A program made the position numbers and the translations under genes. The notes under the pieces are model-generated. The model ran no database searches, was not told where the DNA came from, and saw only the letters and a list, made by a program, of their open reading frames with translations. From assembly GCA_903834675.1 (NCBI GenBank), contig CAILKC010000419.1:1-17971 (forward strand): a stretch of DNA of 17,971 nucleotides. The letters are read 5' to 3'. Origin of the DNA: an uncultured Victivallales bacterium (lineage in GTDB: Bacteria > Verrucomicrobiota > Lentisphaeria > Oligosphaerales > JAFGRS01). This document shows positions 6,980-15,880 of this stretch, piece after piece (within the stretch, counting starts at the first letter, position 1; the number at the start of each line of letters is the position of its first letter).

Positions 6980-9940
6980 ATGAACACCACCGCATTGACC
7001 CGCCTGCTGCTGGTGCTGGGCCTCGCTGGGGCCACGGCACAGACCGTCTCGCGCTGGGAAGAGCTGGGCGCCGCGGCGCGACCGTTGGAGGCCATCGAGC
7101 CCACGCCCACCGGCGAGGGGCACCTGGGGTTGGTCAAATCCGGCGAGCCGGTCCAGATCCGCTTTCCGGTGCCGCGGGAGCCCTTGCTCGGCTACTGGCT
7201 CAGCCTGGGAAACCTGGTGGCCTACACGGGCAAGGGCAGCTCCTATCAGCTTGTGCTTCGGCGTGACGGCCCGCAGGGTGCGGTGGTGTATACCGGTCCC
7301 GCGATCCGCACGGGCGACGAGTGGAATGCCAGCAACCGTAGTCCGCTCGATATCACCGAGCACCTGACCGCGGCGGACCGCGAGCGCGGCCTCCTCGACC
7401 TCTACGTCACCGGCATCGTGGCCGACGACGGCTGGACGCTCTACCGGCACCGGCCGCAGCGGCCCGTGCTGGCGTATGCCGCGATCGAGACCGAGGACAG
7501 GCGTCGGCAGGTGGCCGCGGGCAAGGCCATGCAGGCACGCGCGGTGGCCGTCCTTCCGGCGCCGCGCCAGATCGAGCTGACCGAGGGCAGATTGGTGCTG
7601 CCGGCGGGCGCCCGCATCGTGGTCGCGCCCGGCGCGCCGGAGCTGGTTGCCAGCGCGGCGCAGGAACTGCACGATCTGGTAGCCGAGCGCACCGGGGTTG
7701 AGCTGGTGGTCGCGGCGTCGGCGGAGTCCGCCGCGCCGGGGATCAGGTTGGTGCTTGCCGCGGTCGGCTCGCCCGCGGCGGCGCCCATACCGCCCCAGGG
7801 CGAGAGCTACGAATTGACCCTCACGGCCCAGGGCGCCACGGTCACGGGCCGCGACGCGGCCGGTTGCTTCTACGGCGCCATGACCCTCGGCCAGCTGGCG
7901 CAGTCCGCCCCCGGCGGCGGGGTGGCGCTGCCGTGCGGACGTATCCTCGACGGGCCGGCCTTTCCGCAACGCCTTATCCAATACGACGTCGCCCGCGGCC
8001 AAACCATCGAGGTCGACTACGTCAAACGCATGATCCGCGAGCTGGCGCGCTGCAAGATCAACGGCCTGGTCTTCTACATGGAAGATGACTTCCAGTTCCG
8101 CCAGTTTCCTTTCCTGGGACGGCCGGGCACCTTCACCCACGACAAGGCCCGCGAGTTGAGCACCTTCGCCCGGCGCTACGGGGTCCAACTGATCCCGCAG
8201 TTCGAGGCGTTGGGACACGCCAGCGCCGTGCTCAGGCACAACGAACTGACGGGGTTGCGCGAGGGGGGTGATGCCTGGGTCTTCTGCACCTCCGCTCCCG
8301 CGACCTGGGCCTTCTTCGACGCGGTCTTCGGCGAGCTGGCCGAAGCGTTCCCGGACGCCGCCTTCATCCACACGGGCGGCGACGAGTTCGAGTCGGGTTT
8401 CGGCAAGTGCGAGCGCTGCAAGGCGACCGTCGCAACCCGCGGTCTTGGCGGTCTTTACGCCGACCACATGAACCAGCTCAATGCGCTGGTGAAAAAACGC
8501 GGTCGCACGATGCTGTTCTGGCCGTCGCATACGGGACCTACGCCGGAGCTCAGCGACATGAGCCTGAAGTACCAGAGCCAGCTCGAGAAGGACTGCATCC
8601 CGACCGAGTGGATCTACCATGGTCCGGCCACCTATCCGACCCTCGAGGCCTACCAGCAGGCCGGCTTCAAGGACGTCTTCTGCAGTCCGGCGGTCGAGAG
8701 CTACTCGCGGGTCTGGCCCGATCATGTGACCACGCTGCGGGCCATCCGTGGCTTCTACCGTGCCGGCCTGGAACGCGGCTGCGGCGGGGCCTACTGCACC
8801 ACCTGGGAGTTCATGCATGGAGCGCTGTGGGAGAACAGTTGGTACGGACTGCTGTTCGCGGCCGAGTGCTCGTGGAACCCCGGCAGCACCAGCCAGAGCC
8901 AATTCACCCGACGTTTTGCGGATGTCTGGTGGGGCCTGACCCCGGCAGACGACGCGGTGGCCGCCACGGTCGCCGCCGCTGTCTTGGAGCCGCTGCCCTC
9001 CAGCGGTCCGGCAGCGCTCTGGCACTCCGGCGTCTATCTCCGCGACCTGCTCTGGGCGCCAGCGCCGCGGGTGCTGCGGGAGTTTGCCCTCAAGCGACCC
9101 GAGGTAGCGGCCAACGTCGATGGCCTGCGCACGGCCATCGCAGCGGCCACGGGGCAGCTGGAGAGCCTTGCCCCGCGGATTCGGCGCAATGCACTCACCT
9201 TACGCTCGGCGCGCCTGGGCTTCGCCTTGATCCGCTACGCCGGCGACAAGCTCAGCGGTATGCAACAGGCGTCGGTGCGCTATCGCGAGGCTCTTGCCGC
9301 CGCCCCCGGCGACCCCGCCACTGGCGCGGCCAGGCTTGGCGAGGTCCACACCGTGCTGCTCGACCTGCAGCGCCAGGCAGAAGCCCTGGCCGACGAGTAC
9401 GGCTATTTCGTGGCCCATTGCGGCGCCTATGCCGGCGACGCGGAACAACTGAGCGCCCAGGCGGCCGACTTTGGCAAGCTCGGCGCGACGGTGGCGGCGG
9501 CGCAGGCCCGCCTCGGCGCCGGGCAGGCGGGCGACCTGCCGGCGGCGGCTGAACTCGGCTTCCTGCAGGGCACCTACACCCGCCTGGGAGAATGGACGCC
9601 TGAGCAGATGAGCGAGGACAAGGCGGTGTTACGGCTGGATGTTACCCCCTTCATCAAGACGGCGGGCGAGGTCGGGATCGAGTGGGAGTACACGCGCGGC
9701 GCCCACGCGCTGGCCATCCTGACCACGCAGGTGCTTGTGGCTGGCCGGGTGGTGGCCGAGGACCGCCACGCTGGCCTCACCGGTGCCGTGCATCAGCAGA
9801 ATGTCTACCGCCTCGCGGTACCGACCATCCCCCCTGGCGCCACCGTCGAACTGCTGGCCGAGACCGCCTCCCGTGGCGGCACCGACTCGCGCGGCACGGT
9901 CTGGTTGGTCACCGCCCCCGCTGCCACGGCGCAGCCCTGA
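6980..9940 (+). CDS. Exported glycoside hydrolase family 20 (beta-N-acetylhexosaminidase-like)
   Basis: The predicted 986-aa protein starts at the ATG at 6980, eight bases after AAAGGAG. Residues 1-20 look like a signal peptide (TRLLLVLGLAGATAQ). Residues about 35-190 look like a beta-sandwich module. Residues about 193-310 match the GH20b mixed alpha/beta domain (ARIVVAPGAPELVASAAQEL; GRDAAGCFYGAMTLGQLAQ). The catalytic TIM barrel spans about 330-680 and includes FEALGHASAVLR and IHTGGDEF, with the catalytic pair D468-E469. Residues about 690-870 are helical, and 880-986 look like a C-terminal beta domain. GH20 enzymes cleave terminal N-acetylhexosamine by substrate-assisted catalysis. It is longer than typical members. 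A periplasmic or surface role in host- or algal-glycan breakdown is likely; the exact substrate is unknown. Confidence 0.88.
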   Translation: MNTTALTRLLLVLGLAGATAQTVSRWEELGAAARPLEAIEPTPTGEGHLGLVKSGEPVQIRFPVPREPLLGYWLSLGNLVAYTGKGSSYQLVLRRDGPQGAVVYTGPAIRTGDEWNASNRSPLDITEHLTAADRERGLLDLYVTGIVADDGWTLYRHRPQRPVLAYAAIETEDRRRQVAAGKAMQARAVAVLPAPRQIELTEGRLVLPAGARIVVAPGAPELVASAAQELHDLVAERTGVELVVAASAESAAPGIRLVLAAVGSPAAAPIPPQGESYELTLTAQGATVTGRDAAGCFYGAMTLGQLAQSAPGGGVALPCGRILDGPAFPQRLIQYDVARGQTIEVDYVKRMIRELARCKINGLVFYMEDDFQFRQFPFLGRPGTFTHDKARELSTFARRYGVQLIPQFEALGHASAVLRHNELTGLREGGDAWVFCTSAPATWAFFDAVFGELAEAFPDAAFIHTGGDEFESGFGKCERCKATVATRGLGGLYADHMNQLNALVKKRGRTMLFWPSHTGPTPELSDMSLKYQSQLEKDCIPTEWIYHGPATYPTLEAYQQAGFKDVFCSPAVESYSRVWPDHVTTLRAIRGFYRAGLERGCGGAYCTTWEFMHGALWENSWYGLLFAAECSWNPGSTSQSQFTRRFADVWWGLTPADDAVAATVAAAVLEPLPSSGPAALWHSGVYLRDLLWAPAPRVLREFALKRPEVAANVDGLRTAIAAATGQLESLAPRIRRNALTLRSARLGFALIRYAGDKLSGMQQASVRYREALAAAPGDPATGAARLGEVHTVLLDLQRQAEALADEYGYFVAHCGAYAGDAEQLSAQAADFGKLGATVAAAQARLGAGQAGDLPAAAELGFLQGTYTRLGEWTPEQMSEDKAVLRLDVTPFIKTAGEVGIEWEYTRGAHALAILTTQVLVAGRVVAEDRHAGLTGAVHQQNVYRLAVPTIPPGATVELLAETASRGGTDSRGTVWLVTAPAATAQP

Positions 9941-9971
9941 GCGGCGCGGGGAGGTCCCGGCTGGCTGGGCG

Positions 9972-9993
9972 GGGCGGTTTCCAGAAACCGCCC
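9972..9993 (+). terminator. Hairpin after the GH20 gene, possible terminator
   Basis: GGGCGGTTT (9972-9980), loop CCAG, then AAACCGCCC (9985-9993) form a perfect 9-bp stem 31 bp after the GH20 stop. No T run follows, so termination would be weak or factor-dependent. A GGCTGGGCGG word is repeated on each side (9963-9972 and 9997-10006). Confidence 0.4.
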
Positions 9994-10033
9994 GGTTGGC
10001 TGGGCGGCCACCGGCGCAGCGCCTGGTCGCGAA

Positions 10034-10042
10034 GGCTATAGT
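10034..10042 (+). promoter_or_regulatory. Candidate -10 element upstream of aroA
   Basis: GGCTATAGT, with TATAGT at 10037-10042, repeats exactly the nine bases upstream of the DUF362 gene. It lies about 95 bp before the aroA start and after the GH20 hairpin, which is a sensible place for the promoter of the aro operon. No -35 box is evident. Confidence 0.4.
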
Positions 10043-10137
10043 GTGGGCTTGCGGACCCGGTTCCGCCAGGGCCGCGGACAGCATGCGGGGTGTCCGTCGG
10101 AGCCCGGGTGGGTTCACTCCCCGGCAAGGAAGTGGTT

Positions 10138-11412
10138 GTGGCAGGCATAGCGCTCAACGGTTCATTCAGGCCCCCGGGTGACAAGTCGATTTCGCACCGG
10201 GTGGCCTTGTTTTCATTGCTGGCGACAGGCTCCTGCGAGGTCCGCGCCTATTCGGACTGCCAGGACTGCGCCAGCACCTTACGGGTTGTGGGTCAGCTTG
10301 GCGGCAAGGTGCATTCGCAGGGCGGCCGACTGGTGATTGGTGGCGCGGCGGGCGCGGTGGCGCCGCAGGCCCACCTCGACTGCGAAAACTCCGGGACCAC
10401 CATCCGCATGTTGCAGGGCATCCTGGCCGGGCGACCGGGGCTCTACACTCTTGATGGCGATGCCTCGTTGCGGCGCCGGCCGATGGAGCGCGTGGCCATC
10501 CCGCTGCGGCTGATGGGAGCTGCGATCGAGACCACTGCCGGGCGCGCGCCGGTGACTGTGCGCGGCGCTTGCCTGAAGGCCATCGACTACACCCTCCCCG
10601 TCGCCAGCGCCCAGCTCAAGAGCGCCCTGCTGCTGGCCGGACTTCAGGCCGCTGGACCCTGCCGCATCAGCGAGCCCGCCGCCAGCCGCGATCACAGCGA
10701 ACGCCTGTTGCGCGCCTGGGGCGCGGACCTGCGCCAGGATGGCAACACGGTGACCATCGTCCCGGGGGGACTCGTGCTCCCCCCCGTGTTTACCGTTCCC
10801 GGCGATGCCAGCGGCGCGGCATTCTTCATCTGCGGCGCGGCGATCGTGCCCGGCAGCGACGTCACCGGCACCGAAGTCCTGCTCAATGTCTCTCGCCTCG
10901 GCTGGATCGAGGTGCTGCGCCGCCTGGGCGCCACGGTCGAAACTCGGATCGAGAGTGAATCCGCGGAGCCCATGGGCACGGTGCGTGCCGCCTACGCCGA
11001 GGGCCTGCGGGCCTGCGAGGTCACGGCGGCGGAGATTCCGAATGTGGTGGATGAGATTCCCATCCTGGCGGTGGTGGCGACCCAGGCCCGCGGCACCACG
11101 GTATTCCGCGCCTGTGGCGAGCTGCGGGTCAAGGAATGCGACCGCCTGGAGGCTATCGTGACCGAGCTGGGGCGCTTCGGCGCCGAGGCGCGGGTTGTGG
11201 GCGACGACCTGTTTGTGCGCGGTCCGACGCGGCTGAAGACGCCGACTACGCCCTGCGAGAGCTACGGCGACCACCGCATCGCCATGTCCTGCCGCATCGC
11301 GGCGCTGCTCTGCGACGGCCCGGTCACCATCCGCGACGAGGGCTGTGCGGCCGTGAGTTACCCCGAGTTCGCCCGGACCTTCGCCGCCCTCAGCCGCCCC
11401 CTGAACCCATGA
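10138..11412 (+). CDS. aroA: 3-phosphoshikimate 1-carboxyvinyltransferase (EPSP synthase)
   Basis: The predicted 424-aa enzyme joins phosphoenolpyruvate to shikimate 3-phosphate, the sixth step of the shikimate pathway. Its length is normal for the family. All signatures are present: GDKSISHR near the N-terminus, ENSGTTIRM (PEP loop), GDASLRRRPM, an interdomain SAQLKSALLLAGL helix, VVDEIPILAV with the catalytic Asp, and RVKECDRLEAI. The GTG at 10138 is preferred because AAGGA (10126-10130) lies seven bases upstream and MAGIALNGSFRPPGDKS is the normal family opening. GTG codons at 10132 and 10090 are alternatives. The stop overlaps the next start as ATGA, implying translational coupling to the fused aroK-aroB gene. 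Confidence 0.96.
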   Translation: MAGIALNGSFRPPGDKSISHRVALFSLLATGSCEVRAYSDCQDCASTLRVVGQLGGKVHSQGGRLVIGGAAGAVAPQAHLDCENSGTTIRMLQGILAGRPGLYTLDGDASLRRRPMERVAIPLRLMGAAIETTAGRAPVTVRGACLKAIDYTLPVASAQLKSALLLAGLQAAGPCRISEPAASRDHSERLLRAWGADLRQDGNTVTIVPGGLVLPPVFTVPGDASGAAFFICGAAIVPGSDVTGTEVLLNVSRLGWIEVLRRLGATVETRIESESAEPMGTVRAAYAEGLRACEVTAAEIPNVVDEIPILAVVATQARGTTVFRACGELRVKECDRLEAIVTELGRFGAEARVVGDDLFVRGPTRLKTPTTPCESYGDHRIAMSCRIAALLCDGPVTIRDEGCAAVSYPEFARTFAALSRPLNP

Positions 11413-13010
11413 CCTCTTTTGACGGCAATCTCTATCTGACCGGCTTCATGGGCACTGGCAAGTCCACTCTGGCCCAGGCCCTTGCCAGCGCTCTGCACTG
11501 GCCCTGCGTCGATCTGGACGCGCAGCTCGAGCGCCACTTCAGCAGGCCGATTGCCGCGGTCTTCAGTACCTTGGGCGAGGCCGCCTTCCGCCAGCAGGAG
11601 ACCGCCCTGCTGCGCCGCCTGGCGGGTCGGCAACGGCTGGTGGTGGCCACGGGTGGCGGGGCGCCGGTGGCCCCGGAGAACCGCGCCGCCATGCGTGCCA
11701 GTGGTCGCCTCATCCTGCTGCACGCTGCCCCGGCCCGCCTGCGGGAACGTCTCTCGGCCGAGGCCATGGCCCAGCGCCCGCTGTGGGGCGATCTGCCTGC
11801 TGTGCAGGCGCTCTACCAGGCCCGTCAGGCCGCCTACGCGGACCACGACCTCGCCCTGGATGCCATCGGCCTTGAGGTCCCGGCGAAGGTGAACGCGGTG
11901 CTGCGCTTCCTATTGCCCGAGGGCTGCATTTCGGTGGTTCTCGACGGCCGTGAGTGCCCCGTCGAGGTCACGGTCGACGGGCCGGCCGCGTTGGGTGGGT
12001 TGGCTGCGGGTCGGCGGGTCTTTCTGCTGACGGATCGGCACGTGGCCGCCGCGCATCTGGCGCGTTACCGGCTTGGGTTGCCGGAGGCCGTCGAGATCGT
12101 GGTGCCTGGCGGCGAGAACGCCAAGTCTCTGCGCCGGGCCGAACACGTTTACCGCGCCCTGCTCGAGGCCCACGCGGAGCGCCGCGATCTGCTCGTGGCC
12201 CTGGGCGGTGGCGTGGTCACCGACCTGGGCGCCTTTGTGGCCGCCACCTTCAAGCGCGGGATGGACTTCGCCCTGGTCTCCACCTCGCTGGTGGGCTGCG
12301 TCGACGCGGCCATCGGCGGCAAGAGCGCGGTCAACATCGCCGGTTCGAAGAACCAAGTCGGGCTGTTCACCGTGCCGCGCCGGGTGGTGCTCGACCTGGC
12401 GGCCCTGAGCACCTTGCCCAGAGCGCAGTTGCGTGAGGGCCTGGTCGAAGCGTACAAGACCGGCCTGGCGTTGCGGCCCGATCTGGCGGCCTTCATCGAG
12501 AGCCATCTGCCGCAGCTATTGGTCGGCGACCTGCCAGCGGTCGCCGCGGTGGCGCGCGCCTGTGCCGAGGCAAAAGGCGAGGTGGTGACGGTTGACTTCC
12601 GCGAACACGGCCTGCGCCGCGTGCTGAACCTCGGCCACACCTACGGCCACGCCGTCGAGACCTGGCACCACTACCGCGTCAGCCATGGCCAAAGCGTCGC
12701 CGTCGGCCTGGTGGTCATGGCGGAACTGAGCCGCGCTCGCGGCCTGATCGACGCCGCCCTGGCCGACCGCGCCGTCCGTACCGTCCGCAGCCTGCTGCGG
12801 CGCCAGGTCGAGCTTCCCACCGCGGCGCAGGCCTGGCCCATCATGCTCAACGACAAGAAGGCCAGCGCCGGGCGCCTTACCTTCGTCCTGCTTACTGGCC
12901 TCGGCAGCCACACCTGCGTCGACGATGTCACCCCCACCGAACTCGATGCCGCCCTGGACCGCTCCCGGTCAGCGCTAGTCGAGCCCCCCCTGCGAGGTGC
13001 GCACTTATGA
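11409..13010 (+). CDS. aroKB: Bifunctional shikimate kinase / 3-dehydroquinate synthase
   Basis: The predicted 533-aa fusion has two complete enzymes. The first, residues 1 to about 165, is shikimate kinase: Walker A G12-FMGTGKST, D35/D37 (VDLDAQLE), R61 (FRQQE), the GGG at 82-84 and lid R123-PL. The second, residues about 171-533, is dehydroquinate synthase (AroB): GGGVVTD (D272), IGGKS (K305), then zinc ligands E347 (GLVEAYK), H410 (GHTYGHAVE) and H426 (SHGQS), with NDKK near the end. E347 to H410 matches the family spacing. The two reactions are not consecutive: AroB acts early (second step) and AroK fifth. The ATG at 11409 overlaps the aroA stop, and the gene's own stop overlaps the next start, both as ATGA. 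AroK-AroB fusions are known, for example in Thermotoga. Confidence 0.95.
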   Translation: MTSFDGNLYLTGFMGTGKSTLAQALASALHWPCVDLDAQLERHFSRPIAAVFSTLGEAAFRQQETALLRRLAGRQRLVVATGGGAPVAPENRAAMRASGRLILLHAAPARLRERLSAEAMAQRPLWGDLPAVQALYQARQAAYADHDLALDAIGLEVPAKVNAVLRFLLPEGCISVVLDGRECPVEVTVDGPAALGGLAAGRRVFLLTDRHVAAAHLARYRLGLPEAVEIVVPGGENAKSLRRAEHVYRALLEAHAERRDLLVALGGGVVTDLGAFVAATFKRGMDFALVSTSLVGCVDAAIGGKSAVNIAGSKNQVGLFTVPRRVVLDLAALSTLPRAQLREGLVEAYKTGLALRPDLAAFIESHLPQLLVGDLPAVAAVARACAEAKGEVVTVDFREHGLRRVLNLGHTYGHAVETWHHYRVSHGQSVAVGLVVMAELSRARGLIDAALADRAVRTVRSLLRRQVELPTAAQAWPIMLNDKKASAGRLTFVLLTGLGSHTCVDDVTPTELDAALDRSRSALVEPPLRGAHL

Positions 13011-14230
13011 CCCGCCGTGAACGAGTCCGCAAGGCCCTGCGTTTCGAGCCGACCGATCAGGTCCCCAAGGATTTGGGCGCCATGCTCTCCACCTGTGTGA
13101 GCTGCTTCGCCTATCCGGGCCTGGTCAGCGCCCTCGGGCTGCCCTACCGGCCGCCGCGCGTCTTCGACACTGGCCAGATGCTGGCCTTGCCCGACCCCGA
13201 TGTCCTCGATGCCCTGGATTGCGATTGCGCCTTCGTGTCCAGCGACAGCGCCAGTGATGTCCTGCCCGAGCCCGAGCGCTGGAAGCCCTACGACTTTGGC
13301 GGCCGCTTGTCTGCCTTGGTCCTGAACCCCAACGTCTTCGTGGTGCAAGCCGACGGCTCCATCGTTCAGAACGGCAGTTCCACCATGGTTCCGGCGTCCT
13401 TCGTCTTCTCTGCGGCCCATGGCGGCCAGCTCTTGGATCTCAGTACCGAGCCGCCCCGCGAGAACCTCGAGGCGTTGGCCCGGAACCTGGCCGCGAGCCG
13501 CTTCACCCCGGAACGCGTGGCGGCGATCGCCGACTACTGCCGGCGGTCACGCGCGGCCAGCGACCGGGCCATCATGTTCTCCGGGCTCTCGGCGGGACTG
13601 GGCTTCCGTAACGGCATGGCGTCCTTCTCGATGCTCTGCATGATGGATCCGGGCTACGTCAAGGATCTGCACTGCGTCCTGGCCGATCACGCCATCGCCC
13701 AGGCCGAGCTCCTGCTGCCGGCCATCGCCCCCTACGTCGACGCGCTCATGCTCAGCGCCGATGACCAGGGCATGCAGCAGACCTCGATCCTGCCGCCGGA
13801 CCTCTACCATGAGCTGTTCACGCCCGCCTACCGCCGGATCAACGACGCCTGCCACCGCATCGCCCCGGACGTCTTCACCTTCTATCACTGCTGCGGGGCT
13901 ATCTACGACTTGCTTGACGCCATTATCGAAAGTGGCTTCGATGCGTTGAACCCGGTGCAGTGGAGCGCCGGCGGGCACTCGTTCCGCGAGTGGAAGGACC
14001 GCTGCCGCAAGCGGATTACCCTGTGGGGCGGCGGGGTCAATACGCAGGCCACCCTGCCGCTGGGCACGCTGGCGGACATCGAACGCGAAGTCGCCGAGGT
14101 GGTCGAGGTCATGTCCGCGGATTCCGGCTTCATCTTTTGCGCCATCCACAACCTGCTCGCCGAAATCCCGCCGGAGAAGATTCTGGCTCTGTACCGCACC
14201 GCCGCCCGGGTGCGGCCGGCGGTTCGTTGA
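13007..14230 (+). CDS. Uroporphyrinogen decarboxylase/methyltransferase superfamily protein
   Basis: The predicted 407-aa protein has the UroD-like opening MTRRERVRKALRFEPTDQVP. It also has the C-terminal FYHCCGAIYDLLDAIIESG, DALNPVQ and GGGVNTQATLPLGT stretches typical of the UroD/MtaA/CmuA superfamily expanded in PVC bacteria. H294-C295-C296 supplies an H-x-C pair like the zinc site of MtaA/MtbA methyltransferases. The third ligand could be C378 or H381 (IFCAIHN). That favours a corrinoid- or thiol-dependent methyl transfer over porphyrin decarboxylation, but neither is proved. It is about 50 residues longer than heme UroD. The ATG overlaps the aroKB stop as ATGA, so translation is coupled. 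Why it sits in an aromatic amino acid operon is unclear. Confidence 0.82.
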   Translation: MTRRERVRKALRFEPTDQVPKDLGAMLSTCVSCFAYPGLVSALGLPYRPPRVFDTGQMLALPDPDVLDALDCDCAFVSSDSASDVLPEPERWKPYDFGGRLSALVLNPNVFVVQADGSIVQNGSSTMVPASFVFSAAHGGQLLDLSTEPPRENLEALARNLAASRFTPERVAAIADYCRRSRAASDRAIMFSGLSAGLGFRNGMASFSMLCMMDPGYVKDLHCVLADHAIAQAELLLPAIAPYVDALMLSADDQGMQQTSILPPDLYHELFTPAYRRINDACHRIAPDVFTFYHCCGAIYDLLDAIIESGFDALNPVQWSAGGHSFREWKDRCRKRITLWGGGVNTQATLPLGTLADIEREVAEVVEVMSADSGFIFCAIHNLLAEIPPEKILALYRTAARVRPAVR

Positions 14231-14250
14231 AGGCTACTACGGAGACCAGC

Positions 14251-15384
14251 ATGCGTATTGGCATCCCCAAAGAACTCAAGGCGCAGGAGTGCCGCGTGGC
14301 GCTGCCGCCGGCCGCGGTCGGGGGCCTGGTTCGCGATGGGCACCAGGTGCTGGTGCAGCGCGGGGCGGGCAGCAGCGCCGGATTCGCCGATGCGCAGTTC
14401 ACCGCGACCGGGGCGCTGCTGGTGGACTCCGCCGTGGAGCTGTACGGCGCGGCGGACCTGGTGGTGAAGGTGAAAGAGCCGCTCGAGGCGGAGTTCGCGC
14501 TGTTTCGCCCGGGTCTGGGCATCTTCTGCTACCTGCATTCGGAGACGCGGCCGGCGCTGTTGCGGGCCTTGCTCGAGGCCCGCGTGACCGGCATTGCCTT
14601 TGAGAACGTCCGGCTGGCGGACGGCAGCCTGCCGCTGCTGACGCCAATGAGTGTGATCGCGGGCCAACAGGCCATTCTGCAGGCCGCCGCGCTCCTCTGC
14701 AACCACCGGGGCGGCGTCGGCCTCAGCCTGGTGGCCTACCCCGGCCTGGAGCCGGCTTACGTCGTGGTCATCGGCGCTGGCCATGCCGGAGTCGCGGCGG
14801 CGCGGGTGGCCGCGGCTCTGGGGGCCGAGGTGGCGCTGTTTGAGACGAACCCCGCCCGTATCCGCGCGTTGGAGCCGTTGTTGCCGCACGGCGTACACCT
14901 CTGCCACAGCGGCTGTGTGGCGCTCGCTGAGCACCTGCGCCGGGCCGACTTGGTGGTCCATGCCACCACCCTGCCACCCAACACTCCGACCCACCTGATC
15001 GACCGTAATCTGGTGCGCAGCATGAAGCCGGGCAGCGTCATCGTGGATATCACCGCCAATCTCGGCGGGGCGATCGAGACCGTCGACCGCTATACGACCC
15101 ATGCCGAGCCCGTCTACCGCGTCGACGACGTCATCCACTACGTCGTGCCCAATATTCCGGGAACCGTGGCCCACACGGCATCCCAGGCGCTCGGCATGGA
15201 AGTCCTTCCCTACACCAGGAAGCTGGCCCAGTACGGCCTGGACGGCGCCCTGGCGCGCTTCCCGGACCTCCTAGCGGGGCTGACCTGCATCGCGGGGACG
15301 CTGACCTGGCACGAGGCAGGGAGCTTTCTCGGACTGCCGTGGACGGCCCCGGAGAAAGCCCTGCCGACCGCGGCGCGCGGCTGA
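14251..15384 (+). CDS. ald: Alanine dehydrogenase-like protein with altered catalytic residue
   Basis: The predicted 377-aa protein is close to the usual length of about 371. It aligns almost without gaps with bacterial alanine dehydrogenase (pyruvate + NH3 + NADH to L-alanine). R15 (ECRVAL), K75 (VKVKEP) and H96 (CYLHSE) fall at canonical numbers. The NAD fold begins [17 protein letters not shown], and [16 protein letters not shown] matches the C-terminal signature. The expected AIDQGG, which holds catalytic Asp270, reads TANLGG, giving Asn at exactly residue 270. The enzyme may therefore be weak, inactive or act on something else. The ATG at 14251 has GGAG six bases upstream and lies 20 bp after the UroD-like gene, making it the last gene of the operon. 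The symbol is given for family, not proven activity. Confidence 0.85.
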   Translation: MRIGIPKELKAQECRVALPPAAVGGLVRDGHQVLVQRGAGSSAGFADAQFTATGALLVDSAVELYGAADLVVKVKEPLEAEFALFRPGLGIFCYLHSETRPALLRALLEARVTGIAFENVRLADGSLPLLTPMSVIAGQQAILQAAALLCNHRGGVGLSLVAYPGLEPAYVVVIGAGHAGVAAARVAAALGAEVALFETNPARIRALEPLLPHGVHLCHSGCVALAEHLRRADLVVHATTLPPNTPTHLIDRNLVRSMKPGSVIVDITANLGGAIETVDRYTTHAEPVYRVDDVIHYVVPNIPGTVAHTASQALGMEVLPYTRKLAQYGLDGALARFPDLLAGLTCIAGTLTWHEAGSFLGLPWTAPEKALPTAARG

Positions 15385-15880
15385 ACCCGGGCGGCGCTCC
15401 GGCCTGGCTTGTATGAGACTTGCAGCAACCTCGTATGATACAAGGCGCTTCCCGTTCCGCCCTTCGTACGCCGCGGCGGACGAGGGGCGTTGGAGGGCGC
15501 CGCTGCGTCGGCGCCGCGGCGGCCACGCAGGGCCGCCCTCCAGGCGATCCGGCGCGTACCGGCCGGATCGGAATGGGAACCACGTCGGCAGTCCCATTCC
15601 GGTATGTCCGGCCCCAGCCGGGGGCTCTGCTGGGGTCCGTCCCCAAAAGCGCCGAATAGACCCCTCGGACAGGTGGCGCGGTTCGAAATCGCGCTATGGT
15701 ACCTCCTTTATTGCCGGATTGGCAGGGCGCGGAGCCCCTGCGGTTGCGCACGCTCGGCGGTGTAGAGTTTTCTCCTGCAACCTGATGTGGGCCAGGTGGT
15801 CAGAACAGATGCAAAGGGCAGTCAAGTTGGCTGAGAGTTGCCGTGTACAAGATGATTGCAGCAGGGAAAGGATTCAGTCC
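15385..15880. other. Non-coding region with repeat copy 2, upstream of pseudopilins
   Basis: No gene is supported in these 496 bp. Positions 15407-15626 are the second copy of the dispersed repeat. Downstream is a weak hairpin (15722-15727 pairing with 15736-15741). The leader of the next pseudopilin follows, with AAAGGA just before its start. A promoter for the pseudopilin group should lie in 15650-15860, but no convincing box was identified. Confidence 0.7.
15407..15626 (+). repeat. Structured dispersed repeat, copy 2 (about 220 bp)
   Basis: This is the partner of 5100-5320. The third stem is a perfect 10-bp inverted repeat here, CGGAATGGGA (15569-15578) with its complement at 15592-15601. 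In copy 1 the same stem holds a G-T pair. The large two-part stem is identical in both copies, while the 20-bp palindrome has one mismatch here. It lies downstream of ald and upstream of the rightward pseudopilin group. Confidence 0.85.

Noticed and set aside
6947..9025. A 692-codon open frame on the minus strand
   Set aside because: It lies antisense to the GH20 gene, has no recognisable domain, and is explained by the lack of stops in GC-rich DNA.
11136..11408. N-terminal extension of the aroKB frame
   Set aside because: It overlaps aroA and has no homology; the ATG overlapping the aroA stop begins exactly at the shikimate kinase domain.
15413..15880. N-terminal extension of pseudopilin copy 3
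   Set aside because: It runs through the dispersed repeat. A good ribosome binding site and the normal prepilin leader place the start at 15881.
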